64,000 bases of DNA, from assembly GCF_029028005.1 (NCBI RefSeq), contig NZ_JAOTPO010000004.1, forward strand, positions 62,001-126,000, in the 5' to 3' direction. Made by a program: the position numbers and the translations under genes. The notes under the pieces were generated by a model. That model made no database searches and was not told where the DNA came from. It was given only the letters and a program-made list of their open reading frames with translations. Below are positions 55,083 through 63,649 of this stretch, in pieces; the stretch's first letter is position 1, and every line of letters starts with the position of its first letter. This DNA comes from Alkalihalobacterium chitinilyticum. Lineage in GTDB: Bacteria > Bacillota > Bacilli > Bacillales > Bacillaceae_F.

Positions 55083-56231
55083 ATGAAAGTCGTTAAAGGA
55101 ATTTTAGGAGTAACACTCGCTGTATCCGTTTTAGCAGGGTGTAACACGCAAGGAAATGTGCAAGGAGACGGGAAAACCGTCATCGTCAGCGAAGATGTTG
55201 TCCTCGAAAGTATCATTTCTGATGCAAAGGTTGCTGTATCTCAACCCGAACAAATCACACTAAAAGAGAGGATCACATACGGTGAACTACTTAAAATTGA
55301 TAATGAAAAGCTTTACTACACAAGAGAAAATGCACTTTTCTCTACAAGCATCAATGGTGCCAATCCTACATTAATTGAACACATCGCTGCCAAACAGCTG
55401 TCTAGGAATGGGAAAAAAGCAATAAGTGTAGAAAATAACAGCGCCTACGTAGTAACGCTTGAAACGGGTAAAAAGAAAAAAATCGCAGAATTAGATGAAA
55501 ACCATGGCGATGTCAGCTTTGCTGATCCAGAAGGAGATTATCTGTCTTATTATGAATTTACGGATTCCAACTTAGTCTTAATAAACACCGACACGACTGA
55601 AAAAACATTGTATGACTTTAATCAATTGTTCGATAGTCCTAGGAACTTTTCATTTCATAGCGGGACCATCCACAATCAAGATGTGTACTTAGCCACACAT
55701 ATCCAAGATAAAGGCACTGCCTTATATAAGCTTTCTGCGGACAACCAAGTTGAAAAAGTGATTACCTTGAAAAACATCAACGATAATATTTTTGATTTTG
55801 AATTCATCCATGATGATTTACTTGTATTTAATGGTGTCTACGATGAGGAACCAGGAATTTTCTTTTATGACCTGAATAAAAAGGCGGTAACGAAAGTTGT
55901 CTCAGGCGGTACAAGTTCGGAAGGAACATGGATTCCATCCTACAGTATCTCCCCTGACGGAACAAAACTGCTATTTAATACGATCCTGCATAAAGGCGAC
56001 CAGTTTTTAGATAATGTCTTTATTGCGTCAATTGAGAACAATCAACTATCAAAAAGCATTCAAATCATTCAAAACGCAGAACTGCCAGCGGTTATAAAAT
56101 TATTAGCTCATTGGAACGAAGATTCTTCAGCCTTTTACATTCCACGTTCCGACAATAGTGAAATCGGGTATGGTGACCTTAAAATTGATTATATTTCCTT
56201 CTATGAACTGGACAAAATTGAAACGGAATAA
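55083..56231 (+). CDS. Lipoprotein with TolB-like beta-propeller repeats
   Basis: 382 residues: signal peptide with lipobox LAGC (cysteine near 20), then repeated strands containing YSISPDGTKLLF and LSRNGKKAISV of the TolB/WD40-like propeller type. Anchored outside the membrane. It follows the two-component operon from its own promoter that carries the same operator motif, so it is probably the system's main target and perhaps part of signal sensing. AGAGGAGG before ATG. Confidence 0.78.
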   Translation: MKVVKGILGVTLAVSVLAGCNTQGNVQGDGKTVIVSEDVVLESIISDAKVAVSQPEQITLKERITYGELLKIDNEKLYYTRENALFSTSINGANPTLIEHIAAKQLSRNGKKAISVENNSAYVVTLETGKKKKIAELDENHGDVSFADPEGDYLSYYEFTDSNLVLINTDTTEKTLYDFNQLFDSPRNFSFHSGTIHNQDVYLATHIQDKGTALYKLSADNQVEKVITLKNINDNIFDFEFIHDDLLVFNGVYDEEPGIFFYDLNKKAVTKVVSGGTSSEGTWIPSYSISPDGTKLLFNTILHKGDQFLDNVFIASIENNQLSKSIQIIQNAELPAVIKLLAHWNEDSSAFYIPRSDNSEIGYGDLKIDYISFYELDKIETE

Positions 56232-56246
56232 ATGTCAGACCTACGT

Positions 56247-56280
56247 AAAATTTAAAAGTCCCCTAAGGAATTAGGGGACT
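56247..56280 (-). terminator. Hairpin, likely minus-strand terminator
   Basis: AGTCCCCTA / TAGGGGACT perfect stem; TTTTAAATTTT follows on the minus strand only. Confidence 0.6.
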
Positions 56281-56435
56281 CATAGGAGAAGCAGAATATA
56301 CAAATATCGGTCGTCGACCATCGATGACAATGGATAGTGATTGGTCACAGGTAAAAGTGTAATCGGTGATGGGTAATTGGTTGGACCATTAGCCGTTACA
56401 AGATCCCATTGAAAGAAAGAAGTTCTTCTCCTATG
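56281..56435. repeat. 155-bp element bounded by 11-bp inverted repeats
   Basis: CATAGGAGAAG at 56281-56291 and its exact complement CTTCTCCTATG at 56425-56435. The interior on the plus strand contains the related words GTGATTGGT, GTAATCGGT and GTAATTGGT. On the minus strand a 52-codon frame is open but has no start. No target duplication is evident. May be a MITE-like element or a structured RNA with the adjacent hairpins (56257-56280, 56436-56465). Confidence 0.5.
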
Positions 56436-56465
56436 CCTTGAAATGGAGTCTCACCATCTCAAGGT

Positions 56466-56981
56466 TTAAAAGTACTTTTCACTATCAAAATCTAATTCAA
56501 TTGCATAGTTTTTTGCATTAATGAGGTTTGAAAGTTTGTTGGCCTGACGCTCAAGCTCTAATCCTTTCTGACGATAATCTTCTGGTTCAAACATCGCCAC
56601 TTTTACGACTAAAACATTGTCACCAAAAGGATATAAGGGCTCTTCTTTTGGAGAAGCGCCCAATTCTTTACATTTTCTTGCTTTAGCTCTTAATTGAGTC
56701 GCTAACTCAATCGCTTCAACAATCGTTAAATTTTCCTGATTGAATTGCACCTCATTTTCATAGTTCGCTTGATACATGAGTTTATCCAACAGACGAAAGT
56801 CTTTTCGGATCTCGTCTAGTTCATTCTCGACATCTGCTAGGGTACGAACTTGTGGCGGGATTTTACTACCGTTATCGATTTGCACAAAGGCGACTCGGTA
56901 CATTTCCTCTTCCAATTCATGAATTCGCTTTGACAAAATACTTTTTAGCTTTACCGCTTCTGCTAGAGAGATTTTTGACAT
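56466..56981 (-). CDS. DIP1984-like helical protein
   Basis: 171 residues, mostly charged helices: SLAEAVKLKSILSKRIHELEEEM at the start, a central NELDEIRKDFRLLDKLMYQAN and EAIELATQLRAKARKCKELG. This plan matches the DIP1984/septicolysin-like family, whose role is not established. Cytoplasmic. GGAGG 5 bases before ATG. A hairpin (CCTTGA...TCAAGG, 56436-56465) follows the stop directly. Confidence 0.7.
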   Translation of the reverse strand: MSKISLAEAVKLKSILSKRIHELEEEMYRVAFVQIDNGSKIPPQVRTLADVENELDEIRKDFRLLDKLMYQANYENEVQFNQENLTIVEAIELATQLRAKARKCKELGASPKEEPLYPFGDNVLVVKVAMFEPEDYRQKGLELERQANKLSNLINAKNYAIELDFDSEKYF

Positions 56982-57003
56982 ACCTTACCTCCATACGAAT
57001 GCT

Positions 57004-58350
57004 CTATTTTTTTCTCTTAAAAGATCTAACTTGATTTCTTCCACCTTGTTTGGCTTGATACAATGCTTCATCAGCTGCCTTGATGATCGTCGCAGGGTCA
57101 CTAGCCTTTGTTGGGATGACACTGGCTGTGCCAATACTGATCGTCAGAAAACTATTAATTAATGAACCCGCATGAGGAATTTTCAACTTTTCAATGGTCT
57201 GCCTAATCGTTTCAGCTACATGTTTGGCACCTGTTTCATCTGTATCCGGTAAGATGACGCTAAACTCTTCGCCACCATAACGACAGACGACATCAATGGG
57301 ACGCTTTAACGTTTTTTGTACTGCTGAAGCTACTTGCTTTAAACTTTCATCCCCCATTTGATGACCATATGTGTCGTTATATGGCTTAAAGTAATCAATA
57401 TCAATCATCAGTAACGAAATATCGCTAGAATATCTTATCGCTCGCTTCCACTCTTTAATTAATCTTTCATCAAAATAACGCCTATTACCTATTCCTGTCA
57501 ATCCGTCTTTAGTAGACAAATGTTGCAGCTTTTCATTTACTGCTTGTAGTTTCTGTTCTTCAATTTTTCTTTGGGTTATGTCACGGGACATGACAATCAG
57601 TTGCGGATCCGCCGGGTCTCGTCCCGGTAGAAATCGAACGGTAGACTCGAACCAAACATATTTCCCGTCCTTCCGTTGAATGCGATATGTAGAAACACCC
57701 GCACCATTCATCAGCATCAGCTCGTGATTTTGTCTCACAATTTTATGATCTTCTTGGTGGATTAGGGCATACCCGCATTTGCCAATTAACTCTTGATCTT
57801 CATATTGTAAAATTTCTTTAACTGCAGCGGACACAAATAGATATTCACCCGCTGCATTATGTATCGTAATCATATCTCTTGAGTATTCCGTAATAATTTG
57901 GAACAGTTCCTCAATCTCTTGAAGCTTTTTTTCTACTAATTTTCTCTCGGTGATGTTGCGAGAGATTACTATAAGTTTAGGTTCATCCGCTGCTTCTGAA
58001 TTATCCTTTTCTCCAAATGCTCTCCCGTACAAACTCTGGATGGACGATTCAAACCAAATATATTCTCCGTCTTTTCTTCTTATTCGATAAGTAGACACGA
58101 CATATCCGGTATTGAGGAGGGTTTCATGATTTTTTCTTGACTGTTCATGGTCGTCTGGATGTATAAGCTGATAGCTGTCTTCCCCTACTAATTCTTCACT
58201 ACTATACTGGAGGATTTTTTCTCCAGCGGGAGATACATAAAGGTATCGTCCAGCTGAGTCATGTACAGTGATCATATCACTTGAATACTCAGCAATAAGC
58301 TGAAAAAGGTCTTCCCCCTTACTTAGATTAGCTATAATTTGATTTCCCAT
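57004..58350 (-). CDS. Diguanylate cyclase with two PAS domains
   Basis: 448 residues: PAS-PAC 1 about 10-135, PAS-PAC 2 about 145-260 (the two share EYSxDMITxHxxAGxYLxVSxA and are clear duplicates), GGDEF domain about 275-445 with the active-site GGEEF in RYGGEEFSVILPDTD. It makes cyclic di-GMP from GTP in the cytoplasm in response to a PAS-bound signal. An RxxD-type product-inhibition site could not be confirmed by eye. AGGGGAG upstream of ATG. Confidence 0.93.
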   Translation of the reverse strand: MGNQIIANLSKGEDLFQLIAEYSSDMITVHDSAGRYLYVSPAGEKILQYSSEELVGEDSYQLIHPDDHEQSRKNHETLLNTGYVVSTYRIRRKDGEYIWFESSIQSLYGRAFGEKDNSEAADEPKLIVISRNITERKLVEKKLQEIEELFQIITEYSRDMITIHNAAGEYLFVSAAVKEILQYEDQELIGKCGYALIHQEDHKIVRQNHELMLMNGAGVSTYRIQRKDGKYVWFESTVRFLPGRDPADPQLIVMSRDITQRKIEEQKLQAVNEKLQHLSTKDGLTGIGNRRYFDERLIKEWKRAIRYSSDISLLMIDIDYFKPYNDTYGHQMGDESLKQVASAVQKTLKRPIDVVCRYGGEEFSVILPDTDETGAKHVAETIRQTIEKLKIPHAGSLINSFLTISIGTASVIPTKASDPATIIKAADEALYQAKQGGRNQVRSFKRKK

Positions 58351-58603
58351 CCTAAGTCTCCCCTATCCGATTCTTCTCTATATAAAAAAGACCAACAAAG
58401 CAAGTTGGTTGTTTATCATCTCTCTATACTAATTTCGAGTGATTTGAACTGCACTACCTGAATTAAAGTATGACTTTTTATCTAGTTTTATTATACTATA
58501 TTAGGCTATCATTGGAAATTTCTACAGTGGAATTTTCTTAATTTAGTAACATGTTTCTATAATTTTTGTCACTTTCTTGTAGGTTTTCGTAATGGTTATA
58601 CTA

Positions 58604-58789
58604 TTCTCCTAATTTTTCCCTCTACCGCTCACGTTTACGCTCTTTTCGTTCACCCTTTCTCCTAATTTCTTCCTCTACCGCTCACAATCCGGCACTTTTC
58701 GTTCGCGCTCTCTCCTAATTTTTCCCTCTACCGCTCACGAATCACACCGTTTCGTTCACCCTTTCTCCTAATTTCTCCCTCTACCGCAC
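58604..58789 (-). repeat. 53-bp repeat family, locus 4 (about 3.5 units)
   Basis: Landmarks at 58628, 58681 and 58734 keep the exact 53-base period, with a partial unit to 58789. Minus-strand mini-frames: first intact (MNEKSVNVSGRGKN), second has GCG in place of GTG but an open frame, third has a TGA at codon 6. Flanking genes are both on the minus strand. Confidence 0.92.
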
Positions 58790-58993
58790 ACCAATAGACA
58801 AAAAATACTGGCTCAATCAAACACAAAATGTGCCTATCTGAGCCAGCATCTTTAATATCAGTCCTGGTGAACCTGACGTATTGTTTGCCTAATAGCTACC
58901 TATATAAAGACAAGTTCACCGCAACAAATGAAAGACATCTATCTTAAATAAAAACTCTTTCTATACGCTATCATTGCATGCATAATGTAAAAG

Positions 58994-60586
58994 TTAGTTT
59001 TGTTTCTTGCCAATAAAACTTACTTCAGAAGCCGCCCCTGTATCTTCATCCGTACTAGGGACAGGCATATTGTTTACTTGTCTAACTTGAATGGTTTCAA
59101 ATTTTTCACCAGTGTAATGAATTACCAAAGTAGATTCATATAAATATTCTAATTGCTTTATGTTTAATACAAAGGTCTCTTCATCTTCCCAAACTCCTGT
59201 GACGGAATGAACCCCCAATGTTGTATCACTTACGAGAGGGATACCGTTCAAACCAATATGAAATGTATCCGTAATCCCATCCTCATAACTCAGCATCATT
59301 TGAGCAGCGCCGTCCTCATCAAATGTAAGAAACATTTCCTTCCAATGAAATGGATTTTTCTCAAATGTATACTTTTGTTGATCGATTTTAGCTGCAGTGT
59401 CCGGGAGAGACTGCTCCATATTTTCACTTGCCTCATTTTTGCGATTAATCAATTCAGATAAGGCATTAAACGGCTCCTCATTTTCTTCAATAGCGTCTTC
59501 TGACACAACCGCTTGAATGATCGGACCTATTAATGGCGTTAATCTCCGATTGATTTCAGGAGCGTCATGTCCAGACGTGAAAACGACGACAAGCTCTTCT
59601 TCCGGTATAACATAAATGGCTTGACCGTAGGCTCCTTGTGCATAAAAGACTTTACGCTCTTCGACTTCATCTATATACCAACTGTAGCCGTACTGGCTGC
59701 CTCCTATAAACGGTTCTTCGATATCTGTTGTCGTAGATCTCTCAATCCATTCCTTTGAGATGATTGGTTCACTGTCCCATGTACCCTCATTTAAGTACAA
59801 GAGACCCATTTTAGCCATATCGCGCGGGGTCAATGCTAAGCCATTGCCGCCCATCGCAACACCATGAAGCTCTGAGAACTGTGTATTTGTAATAGAAAGC
59901 GGTTGAAAGAGATATGTCTCTGCAAACTCAACCGTACTCATTCCCGTTTTTTCTTGAATGATAGCTGATAATAGATGTGAATTACCGCTATTATACAAAT
60001 ATGAACTATTCGGTGCTTCTTTCATTGGCAAATCTAACATAAATTGAACCGGATCTTCAGCTTGTAACATTTGACTATAAACCATTCGATAGTCCACATC
60101 ATAACCTGAACGCATCGTTACTAAATCTTCCACAGTTAAATTTTGCTTATTTTCATCTACGTTTTGTATCTCTCTATCTGCAAAAATATCGACCACCTTC
60201 TCATCTAAACGAAGATATCCTTGATCGATAGCAATTCCAACTAGTGCAGAGGTGAAGCTTTTTGTGGCAGAATAAATCCACTGTTTGATCTCGGGGTTAT
60301 AATCGTCGTAATAGGCTTCGGCGACAATATAATGGTTCCTCACAATGAGTGCACTATGTATACCTGGGTGTCTCTCATCTAATTCCTCGAAAATCGTAAA
60401 CAATTGACTTGAATCCATCCCCTGTGCTTCTGGTGTCGAGATCAGCCATTGATCCGTAGGAAAATATGGCTCTTGCGTAAAATGGACTTCAGCATTAGCC
60501 TCGATATCTTTAGTTCCTTCATTATCTAACATCGTACAACCTGCCAAACAAATGATAATTAATAGAGACAATAAGAGTTGTTTCAT
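58994..60586 (-). CDS. Serine hydrolase lipoprotein (class C beta-lactamase fold)
   Basis: 530 residues. Lipobox LAGC near residue 17. Beta-lactamase/esterase domain about 45-350: S-x-x-K in YSATKSFTS, tyrosine motif in YLYNSGNSH, and the third motif region near YSWYIDEVEE. A C-terminal beta domain (about 385-515) resembles lipocalin-like extensions of such hydrolases. External, membrane-anchored; probable esterase or D-amino acid/peptide hydrolase, not a proven beta-lactamase. AAAGGAG upstream of the start. Confidence 0.85.
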   Translation of the reverse strand: MKQLLLSLLIIICLAGCTMLDNEGTKDIEANAEVHFTQEPYFPTDQWLISTPEAQGMDSSQLFTIFEELDERHPGIHSALIVRNHYIVAEAYYDDYNPEIKQWIYSATKSFTSALVGIAIDQGYLRLDEKVVDIFADREIQNVDENKQNLTVEDLVTMRSGYDVDYRMVYSQMLQAEDPVQFMLDLPMKEAPNSSYLYNSGNSHLLSAIIQEKTGMSTVEFAETYLFQPLSITNTQFSELHGVAMGGNGLALTPRDMAKMGLLYLNEGTWDSEPIISKEWIERSTTTDIEEPFIGGSQYGYSWYIDEVEERKVFYAQGAYGQAIYVIPEEELVVVFTSGHDAPEINRRLTPLIGPIIQAVVSEDAIEENEEPFNALSELINRKNEASENMEQSLPDTAAKIDQQKYTFEKNPFHWKEMFLTFDEDGAAQMMLSYEDGITDTFHIGLNGIPLVSDTTLGVHSVTGVWEDEETFVLNIKQLEYLYESTLVIHYTGEKFETIQVRQVNNMPVPSTDEDTGAASEVSFIGKKQN

Positions 60587-60625
60587 CTTATAAATTATCT
60601 CCTTTCCAAAATTGATAATAAGAGA

Positions 60626-61036
60626 TTAAATTATTGCAAAATAATAGATGACAAAACCAGCGATAAAAACCGTATCACCGATCACATGGTAGAAACGCAC
60701 TTTGGACTTTTTGACTTTTGCCAAGCTCGTTTCGAATAAAATTTGATAAACATTAGCAATGAAGAGAACGGCAGATAGGATGATGACAAAAAGATTGCCT
60801 GTAATCAAAATCGCTAAAATATAAAACAACCAGCTGCGCAAAAAAGAAAACGCCATCATAAACAACAATAAGGAAAAACTATGTGGGTTAATATCCAACT
60901 CTTCCTCAGATGATATTTCTGCTAAACTTTCTTTAATCTTTTTATGTTCCCTCAAGTAACTAACATTCACCCAAAGTAAAATAAAACAATATATCAGTAA
61001 AACAAGGTCTTCACGGCCAGTTATAAGATCTGTCAT
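60626..61036 (-). CDS. Four-segment membrane protein, unknown
   Basis: 136 residues with membrane segments near 11-26, 52-71, 74-95 and 117-135; charged loop REHKKIKESLAEISSEEELD after the first. No recognised family motif. GGAGGGG 5 bases before ATG. It precedes the serine hydrolase gene by 40 bases on the same strand, so they may be one unit. Confidence 0.65.
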   Translation of the reverse strand: MTDLITGREDLVLLIYCFILLWVNVSYLREHKKIKESLAEISSEEELDINPHSFSLLLFMMAFSFLRSWLFYILAILITGNLFVIILSAVLFIANVYQILFETSLAKVKKSKVRFYHVIGDTVFIAGFVIYYFAII

Positions 61037-61206
61037 TGTTATCCCCTCCTGCTAGTCACCATTTAAAAGTAGGTTAACTCCAAAAGAACCTGTCTTTAAT
61101 TTCATCGGTGATGCAATATATATGTATTTGTCATTGTATGGTCATCCATCTCTTCCTAATAATTTTTTCTTAGTATGTATTACGTTTAACTGACAAAAAA
61201 GTTCCC

Positions 61207-61246
61207 AAAAAATACCCACTTTGTTTTTAGTTGATCAAAGTGGGGT
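61207..61246 (-). terminator. Hairpin with minus-strand T-run
   Basis: ACCCACTTTG / CAAAGTGGGGT stem; T6 follows on the minus strand. No gene is known just upstream on that strand, so it could be an attenuator in the leader of 60626-61036 or the end of a short RNA. The rest of 61037-61437 has no gene. Confidence 0.45.
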
Positions 61247-61437
61247 GTTCTATATTTTAATAGTAAAGCCAGTCTGTATTTTTCCTTGTGATCAGATCAT
61301 TCATTACTCCTTGTACCCTGCACCACTACTTCGGTTGATTTTCTTCTAGTTCCTTCACTCTTTTTCCAATTAAAACATCTTTAAACCCACACACGAATAC
61401 GATAGTAACAATGAAAAAAACTTAGGAGGCGACGTAA

Positions 61438-62286
61438 ATGTTACAAGTAGCAGGGATGCCTTTTCAACCGAGTGGCTTGTTGCACCTTGGAACGATAGAA
61501 AGAGTGATTATTCAGCAAATGATGAACGCTCCAGTTGTCTATTCATTTCCTTCCGTTCGTGAACTACAGTTTGAACTTAGTGCTCGAAAACACATTATAG
61601 AAAGTTCAAAGGCTATGAACGAAAGCCAAATGGAGTTTACCACTTTCAGGTATGCGCGCTGTAACCCTACATACTGGAATTTAACGGGGGCTGGCGGTTT
61701 TTTACTTAGACCTGACGTATTTCCAGCAGATGCCATTCTAGACATTTATCGAAATAGTTCACTGTATGCCTTCGAATGTGCAACAGCTTGCGTAATTATT
61801 TATTATCATGCCATTTTAAGAAGTATTGGGAGAACTGCTTTTAATACCTTTTTTCGAAATCTCTATCTATATAGTTGGCATACCGATCCGGACCTTGGAC
61901 TAACTACCTTTCAAGGAAGTCATTTTTTACCCGGTGATGTGATTTATTTTAATAATCCAGACTTCCATATCCAAACACCATGGTTTAGAGGATTAAATGC
62001 GGTTGTATTAGAAGATGGTAATTACTTTGGGCATGGTTTTGGAATTATGAGTGGCCAAGAAATAATAGATTTTCTAAATACCCAGCGTAATCCAGGAAGT
62101 GTTCAACCCGCTTATTTAGCAAGTATAGTTACAAGACCTTCCTTTAACAGATTGTCTAACCTCTCTATAACTCTACAAAGAGAGCGTACCGTTCCTAAAA
62201 CGACACCTAGCGTAGTTCACCATAACAAAAATCGTATCTCGTCAGTACAGCATTTACACTATTGTAATATAGAGATTCAAAGTTAA
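61438..62286 (+). CDS. tgl: Spore-coat protein-glutamine gamma-glutamyltransferase (transglutaminase)
   Basis: 282 residues, close to B. subtilis Tgl: PVVYSF, FRYARCNPTYWNLT, YAFECATACVIIYY with catalytic Cys114 and Glu113, and YFGHGFGI. Tgl cross-links glutamine and lysine side chains of coat proteins late in sporulation. Two oddities. The position equal to catalytic Glu187 of B. subtilis (WRGEN) is a leucine here (FRGLN, Leu186). The C-terminus extends about 40 residues past the B. subtilis end. AGGAGGCG precedes ATG. Activity is uncertain because of the leucine. Confidence 0.9.
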   Translation: MLQVAGMPFQPSGLLHLGTIERVIIQQMMNAPVVYSFPSVRELQFELSARKHIIESSKAMNESQMEFTTFRYARCNPTYWNLTGAGGFLLRPDVFPADAILDIYRNSSLYAFECATACVIIYYHAILRSIGRTAFNTFFRNLYLYSWHTDPDLGLTTFQGSHFLPGDVIYFNNPDFHIQTPWFRGLNAVVLEDGNYFGHGFGIMSGQEIIDFLNTQRNPGSVQPAYLASIVTRPSFNRLSNLSITLQRERTVPKTTPSVVHHNKNRISSVQHLHYCNIEIQS

Positions 62287-62409
62287 AATACTCTATTTAA
62301 GTTTAGAAGGCACCCAAGACACTAACCCATTTTTAAAGGAGACGGGCTCCACTTTCAATTAGGTGAGTATACTGTAGTGTAAATACACAACACGAAAGGA
62401 TGTATAAAC

Positions 62410-62661
62410 ATGTACGCAAACGTAAATGCAGCACCTTTTATGGGCGCAAACGTATCACCGATGATGATGGATAATGTATCACCTATGATGATGGATAATG
62501 TACCTCCTACTATGACTGCTCCTATGGCTCACCACCCTTATATGGCGCCTTCTTATGGTTATGGGTGCCCTACTCCATCACGCGGAGTCGATAACTTTGT
62601 ATTAATTGTTGTGTTGTTTATCTTGTTAATCATTGTAGGCGCGAGCTTCACAGCATACTAA
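62410..62661 (+). CDS. YjcZ/SscA-type sporulation protein with Met-rich repeat N-terminus
   Basis: 83 residues. The last 25 (DNFVLIVVLFILLIIVGAS in its core) match the membrane segment of YjcZ/SscA spore proteins almost exactly. The N-terminal part is unusual: VSPMMMDN occurs twice in tandem, then VPPTMTAPMAHHPYM and a YGYGCP segment. Normal members are about 30-40 residues, so this one is extended. Ribosome site CGAAAGGA. Lies just after tgl, supporting a spore-coat function. Confidence 0.82.
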   Translation: MYANVNAAPFMGANVSPMMMDNVSPMMMDNVPPTMTAPMAHHPYMAPSYGYGCPTPSRGVDNFVLIVVLFILLIIVGASFTAY

Positions 62662-62770
62662 TCGATAAACTATACTACAGTAAAATACTACTGCTTACTA
62701 AACAAGGACATATTCTAATAGAATATGTCCTTGTTTTCACTTAATAATGTCACGGTTTCTATTATTTTCC

Positions 62771-63610
62771 TCATGTCCTGTAAAATTGATCGACCATTTG
62801 TGCAAAATATTCCTTTTCTTCTAAGAAGGGGTTATGGTTACTTTTTTCAAATATGACTAAATTAGAAGTTGATATAAGGTTTTGGATTTCTAATGAAAAA
62901 ATTAACGGACATTGCGAGTCAAATCGACCACAATAGATTTGAGTTGGTATGTTAATTAACTTTATCTTCTCTCTTAAATCGTAGCTCGGTAGCTCTTTAA
63001 AAGAAAAATAATCTAATCTTGATTGAACGACTCGACCACTACTTGGGGTTGAAAAATAATCATTAAATTTACTAGGGTCAAATAAAGACATTTCTGTCCA
63101 CTCTCTTCCCGCTATCACTCGTTGTTCCCTTGTAGATGTATTGGACTTCATGATTGCCAATAATTCTTTCAGTCTTGGGTTTATAGGATGTTCAGAACAA
63201 TAAATACTATCCTTATGCTCTATATATTCCTTGCTCGCTGCGGTTCCACCGATAAGCATCTTTGTAATTGATGTTGAAAAAAAACTTGCATAGGATAACC
63301 CTAGCATTCCTCCAGCAGAGTGCCCGGCAAATGCCCATTTTCGTAGCTTTAATGCTTTTCGTACAGCTTCTAAGTCCTTACTTGTTTCTACCAAACTTAA
63401 TTCTTCCTCATTAACCGTGCGACTTGAATTACCAGCATTCTTTAAGTTTACGAGATAAACGCGAAATAGCCGGATAAAGTGATCAGCAAAATAATTTCCT
63501 CTCTCATCAAACTCACTATATAAATGTGTAATGCAAATGGGGTCCCCTTCTCCTGCTGTAAAAACTTCGAAACTCCCTCTTTCTGTCTCAATCATCTCTT
63601 TATGCCACAT
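62771..63610 (-). CDS. Alpha/beta hydrolase
   Basis: 279 residues. Nucleophile elbow FAGHSAGGMLGLSY (serine near 97), acid in QIYCGRFDSQCPL, histidine in SNHNPFLEEKEYF: complete triad of an alpha/beta hydrolase of the proline iminopeptidase/lactonase-like type. Soluble, no signal peptide. GGAAGGGGGAAG upstream. Substrate unknown. Next gene on the same strand lies 40 bases upstream. Confidence 0.85.
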   Translation of the reverse strand: MWHKEMIETERGSFEVFTAGEGDPICITHLYSEFDERGNYFADHFIRLFRVYLVNLKNAGNSSRTVNEEELSLVETSKDLEAVRKALKLRKWAFAGHSAGGMLGLSYASFFSTSITKMLIGGTAASKEYIEHKDSIYCSEHPINPRLKELLAIMKSNTSTREQRVIAGREWTEMSLFDPSKFNDYFSTPSSGRVVQSRLDYFSFKELPSYDLREKIKLINIPTQIYCGRFDSQCPLIFSLEIQNLISTSNLVIFEKSNHNPFLEEKEYFAQMVDQFYRT

Positions 63611-63649
63611 AAAGCTTCCCCCTTCCAGTAAGGCCTTTTCAGAAACAAC

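Noticed and set aside
56283-56438. 52-codon open frame on the minus strand within the inverted-repeat element
   Set aside because: No start codon or ribosome site; an open run of this length is expected by chance often enough.
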